From Lumbricus rubellus (lineage: Eukaryota > Annelida > Clitellata > Crassiclitellata > Lumbricidae): a DNA stretch of 64,000 nucleotides. The DNA lies in the NCBI GenBank assembly GCA_945859605.1, contig OX243819.1, positions 3,360,537-3,424,536 of the forward strand, read 5' to 3'. The notes under the pieces are model-generated. The model saw nothing but the letters and a program-made list of their open reading frames with translations. It was not told where the DNA came from and ran no database searches. The first letter of the stretch is position 1. Each line of letters begins with the position of its first letter. A program made the position numbers and the translations under genes. Of this stretch, positions 48,368 to 60,439 are shown one piece after another.

Positions 48368-49636
48368 GTAATTTGTTAATGAAGGCGCCTTGTTCTACTC
48401 TATGGTATTTTGTACTGAAGCATGGACGTCGTAAAAGTCAATATAATGCAATTTAATCATGGGATTGGTATTTTCATACCATTTTGCCCGCTAGAATAGC
48501 TGTAACCCTGTTTTTAGTCATACCTTACTTTTCTCCCTGTCTTTTCTGTCGCCTCCGTTTCCCGCTAGCCTACATTGATTGATTGAAAGCCTGTACGAGC
48601 CTGAAGGGGGGGCGTCCATTTTGCCCGCCAGAATAGCTGGTGACAAATGTCCGAATTTCTCAACTGGAGGCATGGCCAGATTTCCCCCCACCCACCCCCG
48701 GATCCGCCTCTGGCCCTAGTACAGTATCTAGTACATGGGAAATTTTTTCCTGTATTGCCTCGATCTTCATGTATTTAGCCTACACTTGATTCTGTTAATC
48801 GAATTGAATATGCCTTCCATGAACAATTATCCATTTTAGCACAAAGCACAAAGTCTCTATCCTACAAGTGGCCAAAGGGGCACATTAATTTTGAGAAAAT
48901 AGCTTGCTTTTGGATTGCTGTGGGGGACTGGGGACTATACACATAGCTTACCCTAACCAAGTCTGCCATTAAATTTAGGGATATTGGGACCCAGGGTCAT
49001 GTGTGACACTTCTTTTCATTCCCTTAGTGATTGTTGATAGGGCGGAGAGGCTTGAGGGTGTGCAGAGACTACATTGAAAAATTATCCCTATGGAGTCCGG
49101 GTAAAAAATTTCCTATGTTGCCTCTATATGCATTTGTTAACTATAATCTGAACTTGGGAGGTCACATTCATTGGAATTTATGCTATGTTATATTTCTAAA
49201 CTTTCATTTATTTTGCGGTATTGTGATTTTTTAGTCCAACTTTGTGGTCTGCAGTTCATCTACAAGCTGTGACTGAAGTTTAGGTTTTATTAAGCCATTG
49301 CAAGGACATACATACATCATACATGTTTGTGTCAAGTTAAAGTATACGTTAACTTCTAATAAAACTGTTATCCATGCTGCAAAAATGTTCAGGTTCTTTT
49401 GTAGAGAAGGGATGTCATAGTGCTTTGAAGGGCTGCTTTCTCTTTTGGGTCATCTGGACATGTATGTTATTCACAGAATTGAAAGACTTTCGGGTAACCC
49501 CCTTTTATACTTTACTTTCAGTCTCCTTAGGTGAAATCGAATACAAGGTTTGTTTGGAGTGCTTTTTTAGACTTAAAATGCTAGCACTGAATTGAAATAG
49601 TGCTCTAATTAAAATACATTGAGTGATGATCTAGAC

Positions 49637-49996
49637 CAGTGGTTCCCAACCTTTTTGGACCTTAGGGCCACTTTTTCTAAGTTGGAGGACAAGCGGGCCA
49701 CTTTTTCCTAGTTGAAGGACATTAGGGGGCCACAATGCTAAAATTTACTTAACTAAAAGCATATAAAATTGTAATAATTGATTCGAAATAGAATGTTTGA
49801 TGTTATTTATAGACGTCAAAATAAAATAATTTGTAATAGAAAATAATTATGTGTTCTATCCTGTCAAAATTGTCAAATTTTCATTCATTTTTGTTTATTC
49901 TTCGAGAGATGAGGGCCATTTTTGAGGCCTGGCGGGCCATTTTTGTAAGCCTGGCGGGCCACTTTTGGCCCGCGGGCCACGGGTTGGGAACCGCTG
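49637..49996. mobile_element. 360-bp hAT-type MITE, TSD ATCTAGAC
   Basis: ATCTAGAC at 49629-49636 and 49997-50004. Ends CAGTGGTTCCCAACCTTTTT and GGGTTGGGAACCGCTG. Opposite orientation to the copy at 38900. It lies in intron 1 of the Ig gene. Confidence 0.93.
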
Positions 49997-51229
49997 ATCT
50001 AGACTTTTCTAGAGCAACCATGGTATAAGTCGCCATCATGGTAGTCTCAACAGGGCAAGACATATACCCTTGAAGCAGCAACCAGGTTAGAAGTCTCTGT
50101 AAGTCGGATTAATTTAAGATGGCTTGGTTTTAAGTCGTCTGTATTTGGTAAAAGACAACGTCGCTGAGAACTGATGGATATGAGAATGGGTATAATTGTG
50201 CTTTGGAGAAAGACAATAGCACTGAGAACGACAATGAATGGCACTGAGAACGACAATGGCACTGAGAACGGACGTTGTGCTGTTGAGAGGTTCCGAAGAG
50301 TGGTCTATTTTTGGCGCAAAGCATACATCAGATTCAAGCGTTCTCCTGTTTGCTCTCATTCCCGCTGACCAGTAATGTTCCACTGTCAAGTGTAAGTGCA
50401 TGCGCTCTGAATGCTCGCAGCCTCTGGCGCTGCAAGTGGGTCTTACCTCTCCCCATGGCACGTGCAAACTAGGTTGGTGATGCATAAGGTGCCAAAATGT
50501 GCACTGTAGGATTAATATTTTAAGGAGAAGAGACTAGGACATCGTGTTGCTCTATAGTTTTAATGCTGGTGTGTGGACAGTATAGTTGTCAGACAGTGAG
50601 TCAGATTTTAAAAGTGGAATAAAAAATGCAGGTTAAATTTTTTCATGTATAGGAACACACAGCTGAGGGAGGACTTAAGAGGTGGATTCTGTACTATTCT
50701 ATCATTGCCCGTACGTACACCTGGTGGTAGTTCTGCTGCTATAAGCTTACAGAGAATAAACCCAGTTAATATTATGAGCAGCTCTAACTGTTAATCATTT
50801 TGCCTCAAGATTCCTCTAGGGTGCAAGTAATCCCTGTTAGATGTTGGGAGATCAACAATTGGTTGTTGGAAGAGCACTAACGAAAAAACTTAATAAAAAT
50901 GACTGAATGACTGTATTAATTTCTGTAAGACTAGTTTTTATTTTTTTTGCTGTGTGTGCTGGTTTTAATTGTTTATAGGCTATATTCAGAAAACACAAAA
51001 TTCTTAATTTGCGGTCACTTATAGCATTCGAGTACTGTTCAGTAAGCATGAATGCAAAAGCAGCAATAGAGTCATCACTTGGCTTTAGAAATGCTCATAG
51101 TATTGCAATGACTACCTATCACTTCACATATTCATCAAAAGACCGTCTGTCTTGTCTCCAGAGGACTGCTGGGAAATGCCCCTATATGCCTCTCAAACTA
51201 TAGGCAGAGCCTTCATATGCATCTTCATC

Positions 51230-51575
51230 TCACTCAATGCATTCTGCAGATCGTCTTGATCTTATTGTTCCCAGGACATGGGACTGCTTTTGCCCAACAG
51301 CGGTCGTTTGCTGTGGTTGGTCACTACAGAGCCTTCTATTCAGTAATAGAAGACCTTCTATTCAGTAATAGAAGGCTCTGGGTCTCTCCATTTGAATGAC
51401 TTTCCTCCCGCACTACTATGGGCTAAACTAATGACTCGTTTTTCCTTATCAGTATGGTTATTTAAAAACATTTCTTGCCCCCCCCCCCCACCCTCATCCC
51501 GGAGGTTTCATGCTGAGAGTGCCTCTGAAGAGTCATTCTGCGAGAGTTGCTATATAAATGTATAAATACAATACA
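51230..51575 (+). pseudogene. LINE 3' fragment, plus
   Basis: Contains GTAFAQQRSFAVVGHYRA-like coding remains and the terminal GAGAGTGCCTCTGAAGAGTC ... ATAAATACAATACAA shared with the other CR1-like ends. Several stops. Confidence 0.55.
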
Positions 51576-52249
51576 AAGCACTGATTATATTTTGTAGTAA
51601 GCAAGTAATTGAGCATGTTTGTCTATGATTACATCTAAAAACCTCTTAAACGGTTTCTGAATCTATCAAAGAGTATCAGTTAATGGGACCGCGTCTGAGC
51701 ATCTCGAAACCACATTGTGGTTTAAGGACTTACTGAAGACCCTTGTTCAACCATCTGGGGAAGCTCAAATACACACGCACGGCGCACGCACACACACGCA
51801 CACACACACACACACACAAAATAAGCATAGGGAAAACACAAGGTGAGTGCTGGAGCAATTACCCATGGTGTCACACCCTTTAATAGTACTCTGTGTCTCA
51901 GACCACAACTGTCACACTAGACTAATGATGTTTTATCCACTGTACATAGTAGATGTCTGTTAGTAGCAGCTGTTACAACATAAGTGCAGCCTCCAGTCAT
52001 ATATAATAGTTCTCCTTATTTCCCATTACAGTTGTGTACTGATTTTGTGACTAATTTAATTTACACGTTGCTGCTCAAGGGTTTGCCTTAATAATTAATC
52101 CCCTGCAGCAGTTCGAGATGCTTGGCTCTTCTGCGCTCGCTCGGCCAGCATTATGATAATAACGATAATGAGCGCCTTTTATAGGATTTCCGCGGCCTTG
52201 CAGCATGACGTGTGCATTGACTACCGCCGCTTTCGCCTTGGTAACAGAC

Positions 52250-52420
52250 ATGCAGACCGACAGACTGTCTGCCGCGCATTGTCTGCTTCTTTGCAAAGCG
52301 GTGGCGGCCATCCGTTTGGCGGCGCAGGAGTCCCCGGTCGATCAATACCGCCGCCGCCGCCGGTCCAGACGCTGAGCGGGCGCGGCCGACTCTGAGAGCG
52401 CCGTCACCTGTTTACGACGA
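52250..52420. promoter_or_regulatory. Short CpG-rich patch
   Basis: GC-rich (CCGCCGCCGCCGCCGG, GCGGGCGCGGCC) in AT-rich surroundings within the long Ig-gene intron. No exon was recognised. It could be an internal promoter or nothing. Confidence 0.3.
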
Positions 52421-53804
52421 GGGGGTACTCCGAATAGGGAAACGAGTCGGACCAAAGATTTAAACGCCGGTTGGACCGATTCTGGCATTGCCCGTACACA
52501 CAGTAGTGGAATGGGAATGATCCGGGAGTGGGTTCCAAGCCCCCCTCTTTCTCTCTTCTTTTGGGGTGATAGGCTATGTGACGAATTCTAATTCTGAATT
52601 ATTGATATACCCGAAAGGACACCTTTCAGGAAGTATTTACGTCGTGGTCGTGCCATGAATAGCCAATGACAACCATTTCGTTTTTGAACACTACTCAGAG
52701 GTATCTGTGTACAGCAGGCTCAAGTCCTTCACCTAGAATGACATAAGCAGAGAAACTCTGTATATACTATTATTAAAAATAAATTAAATTTTTTAACGTG
52801 CACAATGTGACACTGAAATGCAAATCTGACTGATCACACTAAAATTAATCAGTTGGTAAGTACTAAGTATATTTATTACTCCACTTGCAAATCCACAATG
52901 GGACATGAAACATTGTTATAAAGGCATCAAAGTAATAATTGGTTACAAAAGATGCAAATTAAATCAGAATTTGAGTGAAATGTTGTCATAAATTTTGAGT
53001 AAGTGAAGTAAATAAATATTAGTATCAAGCAAGCCATGCAATTGTAGAAATGTGTCTGCTATTAGACAACTCTATGTCTGTTTACCAGATCTATAATGAA
53101 TCATGCTTTTCTGGTTATTAAGAATGCAGTACTAAAAACTTAATTATTGGACAAAAGTTGAGATCCGTGGGAGCTGGCGTACTATTTTGTTAGTATAACA
53201 TCCAATAGAAAGTGCAACTGTGTGGAATAATTAATCTTCTTATTTATAATCATGAAATATTATTTTTGTTTTTTATGACTTAGTATTATCACCACTATTT
53301 TACACAAGGTGAACTTGCTACATAACGGGCAAACAGTTCAATTGGGTAATTCTGATCTCATTGGAACCAGGCTGTGTTCAAAGCTTATAGGGTCAGGTCG
53401 TCTCACAGGGCATTTATAGCTGTGGAATGGATAATTGAAAAGTTTGAAGAAATAACCAATTACAAAGAATCTGTTCTAAGACAACCCCCAAGGAGTCCAA
53501 CACACTCTTTCGTAACCAAGTAATACACATGTTTTTTTCTGTTGAATCACTACATACGTGTGTTTTTGTTTGTTTGTAAGCAATGTGTGTATTTGACTTG
53601 TTTGTGTCTAAAGTCTATCCAATAAGACCGTGATCAGTTTTTTCTCAAATAAATTTTATCAGGTATTTTATTTTGTGGGACCTCTGGCCGCTTTTGTGTC
53701 TCCTGCGTAAACCAAAAAACTAATTAAATGATGTGAAATTTTATGTGAATTACCGCATATTGTGTTTGGTTAAAACATGTTACATTATGTTGCAATGCAT
53801 GAGA

Positions 53805-54045
53805 TACGATGGTCTATTGTTTAGAGCACTCATCTTGTAACGCTGAATGTGTGCGCTCGAGCCTCATTCACTGAGACGATTGCTCCTAAGTCGGGACCTT
53901 GAGCAAATACTTCTTGCAATTGCTCAACCTCATCAATTTATGGTCGTTTGATGGTTGTGCTTAATGAATGTATTATTATTATTATTATAATAATACTATT
54001 ATAATAATAATGGTGATAACATTGGTAATAATAATAATAATGATG

Positions 54046-54080
<35 letters not shown>
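53805..54080 (+). mobile_element. tRNA-derived SINE with (ATT)n tail
   Basis: A-box-like TGGTCTATTGTTTAGAGC and B-box-like GCGCTCGAGCCTCATTC, then a GAGCAAATACTTCTTGCAAT body, then ATTATTATTATTAT and an AATAAT microsatellite. Confidence 0.6.
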
Positions 54081-54084
<4 letters not shown>

Positions 54085-54889
54085 TTGTTAGTCAAAAGAA
54101 ATTGACTTAGTGGTGTTAATGTTTTTAAAAAAAATTTGTAATAACAATAATATTAATAATAATGTTAATAATATTAAATTAACAATATTTAATGGTAATA
54201 ATAATAATTATAACAATTTAATAATAATAGTAATAATAATACAATCATAATTATAAATAATGATTGTTAGGAGATTTGCTTAAATTTGCCGTCTATATCA
54301 ACGCCAGATTCATTCAATCAATCATTTCATTTATTTAATTCATGTAAGAGATTTACACAGCACCCCTTTAAGACCATCTATTGAGAAGCGCTTCCGAACC
54401 AACCCCGGGTAAAGAGAACAGTGAACATTGCTCTGCTATTGATGACAGAGAGAGGAAGTGGTCCAAGTGAACTGCTGTAACTTCCGACGACATATATCTG
54501 CCGACAACCTCTGGAGATTAAAGCCGCTTCGTCTGGATGTTTGCCATCGGTCTGCGGGACGACAATGACGACCAGTGGCCCTCTGGTGCTCTGATTATTG
54601 GCATTCTGGAATGAGTGCACTGTGGTGCCATTTATGACTTTATATTGGCATATGGGCCATCCTTTTGCCAGCTTGCAAAGTAGCCGTTTGGGGATATATC
54701 TGCACCAATTGCTTTATTCCGATGTTATATAGTTGTTATTATTATTGTTTATTTTTTTATTTTTAAATTGCCCTGAGATAGATAGAATCTCCCAGGGAGT
54801 TCAATATTATCTGGTAAAAAATAAAAAGGCCCTATTCATCTCTTTTTGGGTTGAATATTATTTTAAAAAATTATTATATATTGTTGTTG

Positions 54890-55130
54890 TTGCTGTTATT
54901 GTTATATATTATTATTATTACTACTATTATTACTATAATAGCATCTATTAAGAGATCACACACGTTTAAAACTAAACCAAAAACAGAAATGTGCGCAAGG
55001 TAAGAGTGCATTGTTCTCGTCCCCCGAAATTATTATTATTAATATTATTATTGTTGTTATTATATTAAATTATATTATTATTATTATTGTTGTTGTTATT
55101 ATTATTATTGTTGTTATCACTTTTACTAAC
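54890..55130. repeat. (ATT)n/(GTT)n microsatellites
   Basis: TTATTATTATTACTACTATT and similar runs in two blocks (54905-54945 and 55030-55115). Confidence 0.95.
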
Positions 55131-55299
55131 CATTTTTAGGCAACCATTGTTGATTTAAAATGAATCTTGGAAGAAGGAAATTCTCTTCATGAATGTTTGG
55201 AAAAAATTTCTGAACTCAAGTGTCATGGAAAGATGCTGCAAAGTGACTATAAGCTACGGTGATGATTAAGATGATGACCAGTTCAGAGTTTGGTACGAG

Positions 55300-55385
55300 A
55301 TCTTGTGCACGGGGAGCGCTTCTGAATGGTTCACCATACTAGAGCTGCTTTATAATTGTTTGACTATGATAGAATACAATACTAT
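55300..55385 (+). mobile_element. CR1-like LINE 3' terminus, plus
   Basis: GGAGCGCTTCTGAATGGTTC ... GCTGCTTTATAATTG ... AGAATACAATAC, the last 80 bases of the family seen at 46084. Confidence 0.65.
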
Positions 55386-57392
55386 AATTACAATAATGGA
55401 ACTTTAGAGGACATAGTTTCGTGTTTTCAACATAATATGGTCTTTCAATCCATGTTGATTGAAATGTAGACTTGATTCTAATGTGAAAGAATTCTCAGTT
55501 TCAGTATTAAGTTGATTGTGCACAATGCACAATGAAAATGCCACTTGAAAGACAGCAATTGTGGAGCACCTGTACACTGTTATCGCCTTGCAGTTTAAGC
55601 TATTTGAAAATATGTACGGATCAGACCAAACAGTGAAGTTTGATAGCACTCATGGTTAGATGCTGTTCAGTTTTTTTTTTTTTTTTTTGGGGGGGGTGTT
55701 ATATGAGCTGTTTAGTTATGCAATTACGGGTAGTCAAGTGACTCAAGTTGGTAGATTAGAGCTGATAAAAGACTGAAAGAGAGAGAGTGACACCCATTTT
55801 AAATTACATACTTAGACTTCTATTGTCCATGTTGCTTGATGATGTTTTTGTCCGAATAATTAAGGACAAGAGTTCTGCATTTAATAATACTCCTATTTAG
55901 TTAAATTGTTAAGTGATACTTATGATTTATTGTGCAATGACGTGCTTCTGTGTCAAATGTTGATGATTTAAAAAAATGGACAATCTATTTTAGATTCATA
56001 AGCTTTAGGTTATCATGCAAGATCAGGGCGTTAGGTAGTTGAGTTACTGAATTGAGAATCGTGAAAGCTGGATATTGCAGACTGAGTTTTGAATTGCAAT
56101 TTCTAAATCGGACATTGTATAGTGTTGAATAATCTAAATATGAAGCATCAAGTTATACGTTACATATTGAAGGTTTGCTTTATTTTTTAGTTTCAATTTT
56201 GCAATCTTGGATATTGGTGAAAGATATATTTTTTATATCTGGCTAGGATGTGAAAGAAAAAAAGAAACAAGCTATGCTCCAAAACGTCCGACGAAATTTT
56301 TCCTCTGTTGCTTTTCTCTTCAGACTGCTAATAACTCCCTTCTCTCATGGACCGTCGTTTCCTGCCTCTGCGGTCTGATAATGTATATTTTGGTGGATTA
56401 TCCATCACTTGGGATCTTTGATAAATGTCTCGCTTGGGAATTGAGCACATACATGTGCGTGGGGCATGACGATAAACGCGATCGGACTCAACCGCGACTG
56501 TCACAAAATGACAGGAAATGCATGATGCGAAAATTCTTCCAGATCATAAATTGCGTGATCGTGGATCTATGATCGGAAGAGACATGCTTCCTGTTCCGTA
56601 TTATTTTCCACGGACGATGCCAGGATTTTGGGATGAACGAGACATACGAAGCGACGGTGGTGGTGGGAGTTCCTTCCCTATACTGGTTCCCTGCTGTGCG
56701 CTGGAATCAATTCTCCGGCTCTGTTTCCCTGTCGTGTATACATCGGAACGAAGACAGAAGAATCAATAAGGCGTGGATGCTTATGTTAATGAGTTGCTGC
56801 GGAGAGAACAACATGCTGGGGCTTCCTGGTGACGACAGATATGGATGCCGAGAGATGGCGATGATGGCAGGCTGCCTGACAGAGCTGAGATGTTTAACGA
56901 CTGTCAGGGTTAGTCGGGTATCAGGCCAGAGATTTGGAGGCGTCGTACCCAGTCCTTGTTCAGGAAATATGGTCCATTTTGCATGTAATGATCCGTTCTA
57001 TAGTCAGAGCCTTCAGCGCAGTGCAGTGCACAGCTTCCTCCAGACTCGCATTGCTGTGCAGTTCTTTTGTTTCTATTTGAGGTTTTATTTCCAATGTTCA
57101 GTTACGTTGCACGGTTGCTTGTGGAATTTATGTAGTCATTAGCTTTAAGGAGAACCATTTAGTTAGTGGCGTAAGCTCCTTATCCCTGCCAGTCACATGA
57201 TGGTGGTGTTGGCTTCTTGACCAAGTCCATGGCACACAACACAAGTATTGACCGATACACCGTGATTAACCATGAGCATTATTATTGTGTCGGGACGCAC
57301 TTGTTTAATCACCTCCATATAAAACCTCCTCAGGACAGTGACCATGGGCTTAGAAGGACTGCTTGAGGAGACCAAACAAACAACAATGAAGA

Positions 57393-57620
57393 CCTTTGTA
57401 ACGAATCAAATCAAATCAAATCAAATCAAATCATTTATTTGGCAACCAAAAACAACAGGAACAAATCAAATAAAGCATCATAAACACAAGGTTAATAAGT
57501 ATAATAAAACATTACTTAAATAACGATGCCAAAGGTTTCTATTTGGTTGCACAGGGGACTCGGAAGGGGTCTTACAACCCCGCTAGGTGAGTCCCCTGGG
57601 CGACTATACCAAGATGATGA
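57393..57620 (-). mobile_element. LINE 3' UTR with (TGATT)n tail, minus
   Basis: Minus strand reads GGGGACTCACCTAGCGGGG ... CCGAGTCCCC, then ends in a (TTTGA)n tail at 57393-57430. Its structure parallels the 14.7-14.88 kb LINE tail (GGGGTCCCTCCTTAGCGGG then (TTGA)n). Confidence 0.55.
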
Positions 57621-58007
57621 TGGCCAATAGGTTGCCGTACCGTGGTCCTAACATAAAGTATAAGTGAAAAAAAAACTAATTTAAGAAAACAAACAGCAAA
57701 CACCTTAACTAACTTAACTAATAGCACAAATACACATTAATTCGATGATCATAGGGCCTCTAGTAGATCTAGATGAAGTTAAGGCACAGAGGTCGCTGGA
57801 TGGTCGGGATGCTGCATGGGTAGTAAGGATTTAGATATAATTTATTCAGAGTAGGAGAAGATATTTAAAAGTTTGACGATTTGTTCACTCTGTAATGAGA
57901 ATCAATAATAGTCATAATGCACCATTTATCTGTTCCATCTATTAATTATCATTAATATTATGCATTAATTAAGTGCCATTTTCTAGCGACCAACCAACTG
58001 AACAATA

Positions 58008-58130
58008 GTGCTGTGCAATTGTGAGAGACGTACTTCTCAAGGTGTCTACACATCAGCCGTCTTAGACTAGGAAGATCGAACCCATGCTCTCAAAGTCGCA
58101 AGACAATTGTCTTCCATGTCCTATCAGCAT
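58008..58130 (-). mobile_element. Diverged tRNA-derived SINE (family 1-like), minus
   Basis: GTGCTGTGCAATTGTGAGAG ... TTCTCAAGGTGTCTACAC ... GATCGAACCCATGCTCTC parallels the 47702-47830 segment. Confidence 0.55.
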
Positions 58131-58181
58131 GTTGTATTAAACAGGAGCTTAAGATCTATGCTGACTATCAAGTTATATGAT

Positions 58182-58257
58182 ATATCATGCAAAAAAAATT
58201 GTACGCTGAAAATATGCAGGTGTACAATTTTCAGCGTACAATTTTTTTGCATGATAT
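58182..58257. repeat. Near-perfect 31-bp inverted repeat
   Basis: ATATCATGCAAAAAAAATTG...CTGAAAAT pairs with ATTTTCAGCGTACAATTTTT...ATGATAT with a one-base length difference in the A/T run; 13-nt loop. A one-armed copy with the loop (TGTACGCTGAAAATATGCAG) recurs at 58671. Confidence 0.88.
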
Positions 58258-59774
58258 AAGTGAATACATACCTGCATGTTTTGGGAACATTCAATTGCCT
58301 GTTATCATCTGTGCAAAAGCTAAATAAATAATTTGTGCAGTGGGAATGCTGAGCAGCATTAGAATCAAAAGACCAGGTGCACAAACTATAAAGGCACAGA
58401 AAAATATTGTAAAGTAAAGTGCAGGAAAATAATGAATTAGTAATGGAGCACAAAAAGTAATAGCATGGACTCGCAATTTAATTCAATTCATTTTCTCAAA
58501 CAACATGATACAATTGCGATTGTCAAGGGGAGACCCAGAAGGGATGGACAATCCAGTAAAATTTATGTTTTAAAAAATGGAACCCACAATAACGCTTGAC
58601 AGCCGGTTCATACAAATTTTAGACCTTATAACGTGCTGATCTTGTGAGATCTTGTTTCTGATTACAAAATTGTACGCTGAAAATATGCAGGTGTGCCTGA
58701 ACAGTGAATACATTACAGTGAATTCATACAAATTTTAGACCTTATTAATAGAAGATAAACGAATAAATGACACGTCTTAACTAACATGAGTTTAACTAAT
58801 AAACCATAAAATGTAAGTATTCAAGTAATTTGTTGGAGTATTATTATGAAGATGCAGGTTTTTCTTAAAGATATGAGGACCATGTACCGGTAATTGACAA
58901 ATTTAGGGGATACTGTTGCAAGCATCACCTCAGGCAAATCTGATAGAGGACAACAGAGTGTTTGCTTGAGCAAAAGGAATACATTTATATATATTATTAT
59001 ATAATATATTATATATTTTATATATACATAATAGCTTGGTTTATAGGAACATATGGTTCATTGCAATTTCGAATTTTTGGGACAGGATATGACATGCATT
59101 ACTTCTGCACAGTGACACCATCACACAATGGCTGGATTATGCATCTGACCAATTCAGCCAAATATTATTGCTGTGAGTCACATTTATGTGTGCAAGCCAC
59201 ATGTTGTGCGAATTTACATTCAAAAATTATTCATGGAGATTTGGATCAGCAACAGAGCTTCAGCTGTGATATATTTGAAATGGTCTGCGGTTGGAGAGAC
59301 AATAATCCAAGTTTTGAATTTGGAATGTTTTATCGTTAAATCTCTAGCGAATACCGCAGAAGAGGTTGCAATTGCAGTCTGAACAATGGTTAAAATGGTT
59401 TTGGGTGAGCAGTGGGAACGCCAACTGAGCAGTGGGAACGCTGATGAAATTTTATTGGGGACGCCCATGTTTAAAGGGTTCTATGCATGGCGAGCTTTGG
59501 GAACGCAGGGCAGAAATTCGAGAGCAGTGGGAATGCCGTTCCCATGCGTTCCCACCCACTTTAAACTCTGAGTCTGACTCTTTAAATTGTTTAATTTCCA
59601 ATAATTTTCTTTTATTCATTTTTATTAAGCAATCCAGTTGACAGACCGCAACCGGTTACAGCGTACAGTTATGCAATGGAGTCAGTTGACAAGAACAACA
59701 AATCACAAATCTTAACTGCTAACAGTTCTAACAGATGGCCTGCAATACAAGGTGCTAATAGCAGCCTGCAAAGC

Positions 59775-59865
59775 ACGTCTATTCTACGGGTCTTCGGGAA
59801 TCGAACTCGAGTCTGAGCACTGATCTCCATGCCAGTGTGTTATCCAATGTGCCACCCTGCCCCCA
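59775..59865 (-). mobile_element. tRNA-like SINE head, minus
   Basis: Minus strand: GGGGGCAGGGTGGCACATTG (A-box-like) and GAGTTCGATTCCCGAAG (B box). No acceptor-stem pairing consistent with a functional tRNA was seen. Confidence 0.55.
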
Positions 59866-60033
59866 AACAATGAATGCTGCTTCTGGGTCTCCTCTTGACA
59901 ATCGGAAGTAATTTTAATCATTGTGTTCACTGCTATAACTGCATGTCGATGAATTGCTATCATTCTCCATTGTGCCAGTTTGAAATTAAACGAAGATCAA
60001 TAATTATATCTTCTGGGCATTTGCTTCGAACAG

Positions 60034-60196
60034 GTTTTGAACTGAAGATGAAGCCGGAAGACAGTAGTTTCACGAGGGCGATGGGTTCGTCCTTTGTCTT
60101 TACATGCGAGATTTCTGGAGAGGACAGGGACAGTACAACGAACTACAATCTCAAATGGTTTCATAATTCAACGGAGATCACTGATAAGACAGCTAG
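60034..60196 (+). CDS. Ig-domain N-terminal half exon (cell-adhesion type)
   Basis: Acceptor ttgcttcgaacag, donor GCTAG|GTTAGT, 163 bases, phase 1 to 2. It encodes FELKMKPEDSSFTRAMGSSF, VFTCEISGED and YNLKWFHNSTEITDKTA. The pattern G-x-x-x-x-F-x-C then K-W-F (C to W spacing about 17) is the B-C-C' half of an Ig domain. Splitting an Ig domain in phase 2 between the C' and E strands is common in NCAM-like adhesion genes. The matching second half (D-x-G-x-Y-x-C) was not found before 64000, so the gene probably continues beyond the window or the exon escaped me. Family beyond 'Ig superfamily' is not decidable. Confidence 0.75.
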
Positions 60197-60284
60197 GTTA
60201 GTTATTATCTTGCTACTCATTGCTAGGTTTCTCAAGACTTCCATGATGTTCTGATATTCTGTTTTTTTTAAAGTTCGATCTATT

Positions 60285-60433
60285 TCCATAATTTTAACTT
60301 TTGCAGTGTCGTTTTTCCATACTTTTAACATTAGCAGTGTCTTTTTCCATAATTTTAACATTAGCAGTGTCTTTTTCCATAATTTTAACATTAGCAGTGT
60401 CTTTTTCCATAATTTTAACATTAGCAGTGTCTT
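60285..60433. repeat. 30-bp minisatellite, about 5 units
   Basis: Unit AGTGTCTTTTTCCATAATTT plus TAACATTAGC. It starts about 90 bases after the Ig exon donor. Confidence 0.95.
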
Positions 60434-60439
60434 AATGAT

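Noticed and set aside
56207..57142. Two frames of 121 and 169 codons in the Ig-gene intron
   Set aside because: No recognisable domain, no good splice boundaries, and composition like the surrounding intron; kept out of the gene list.
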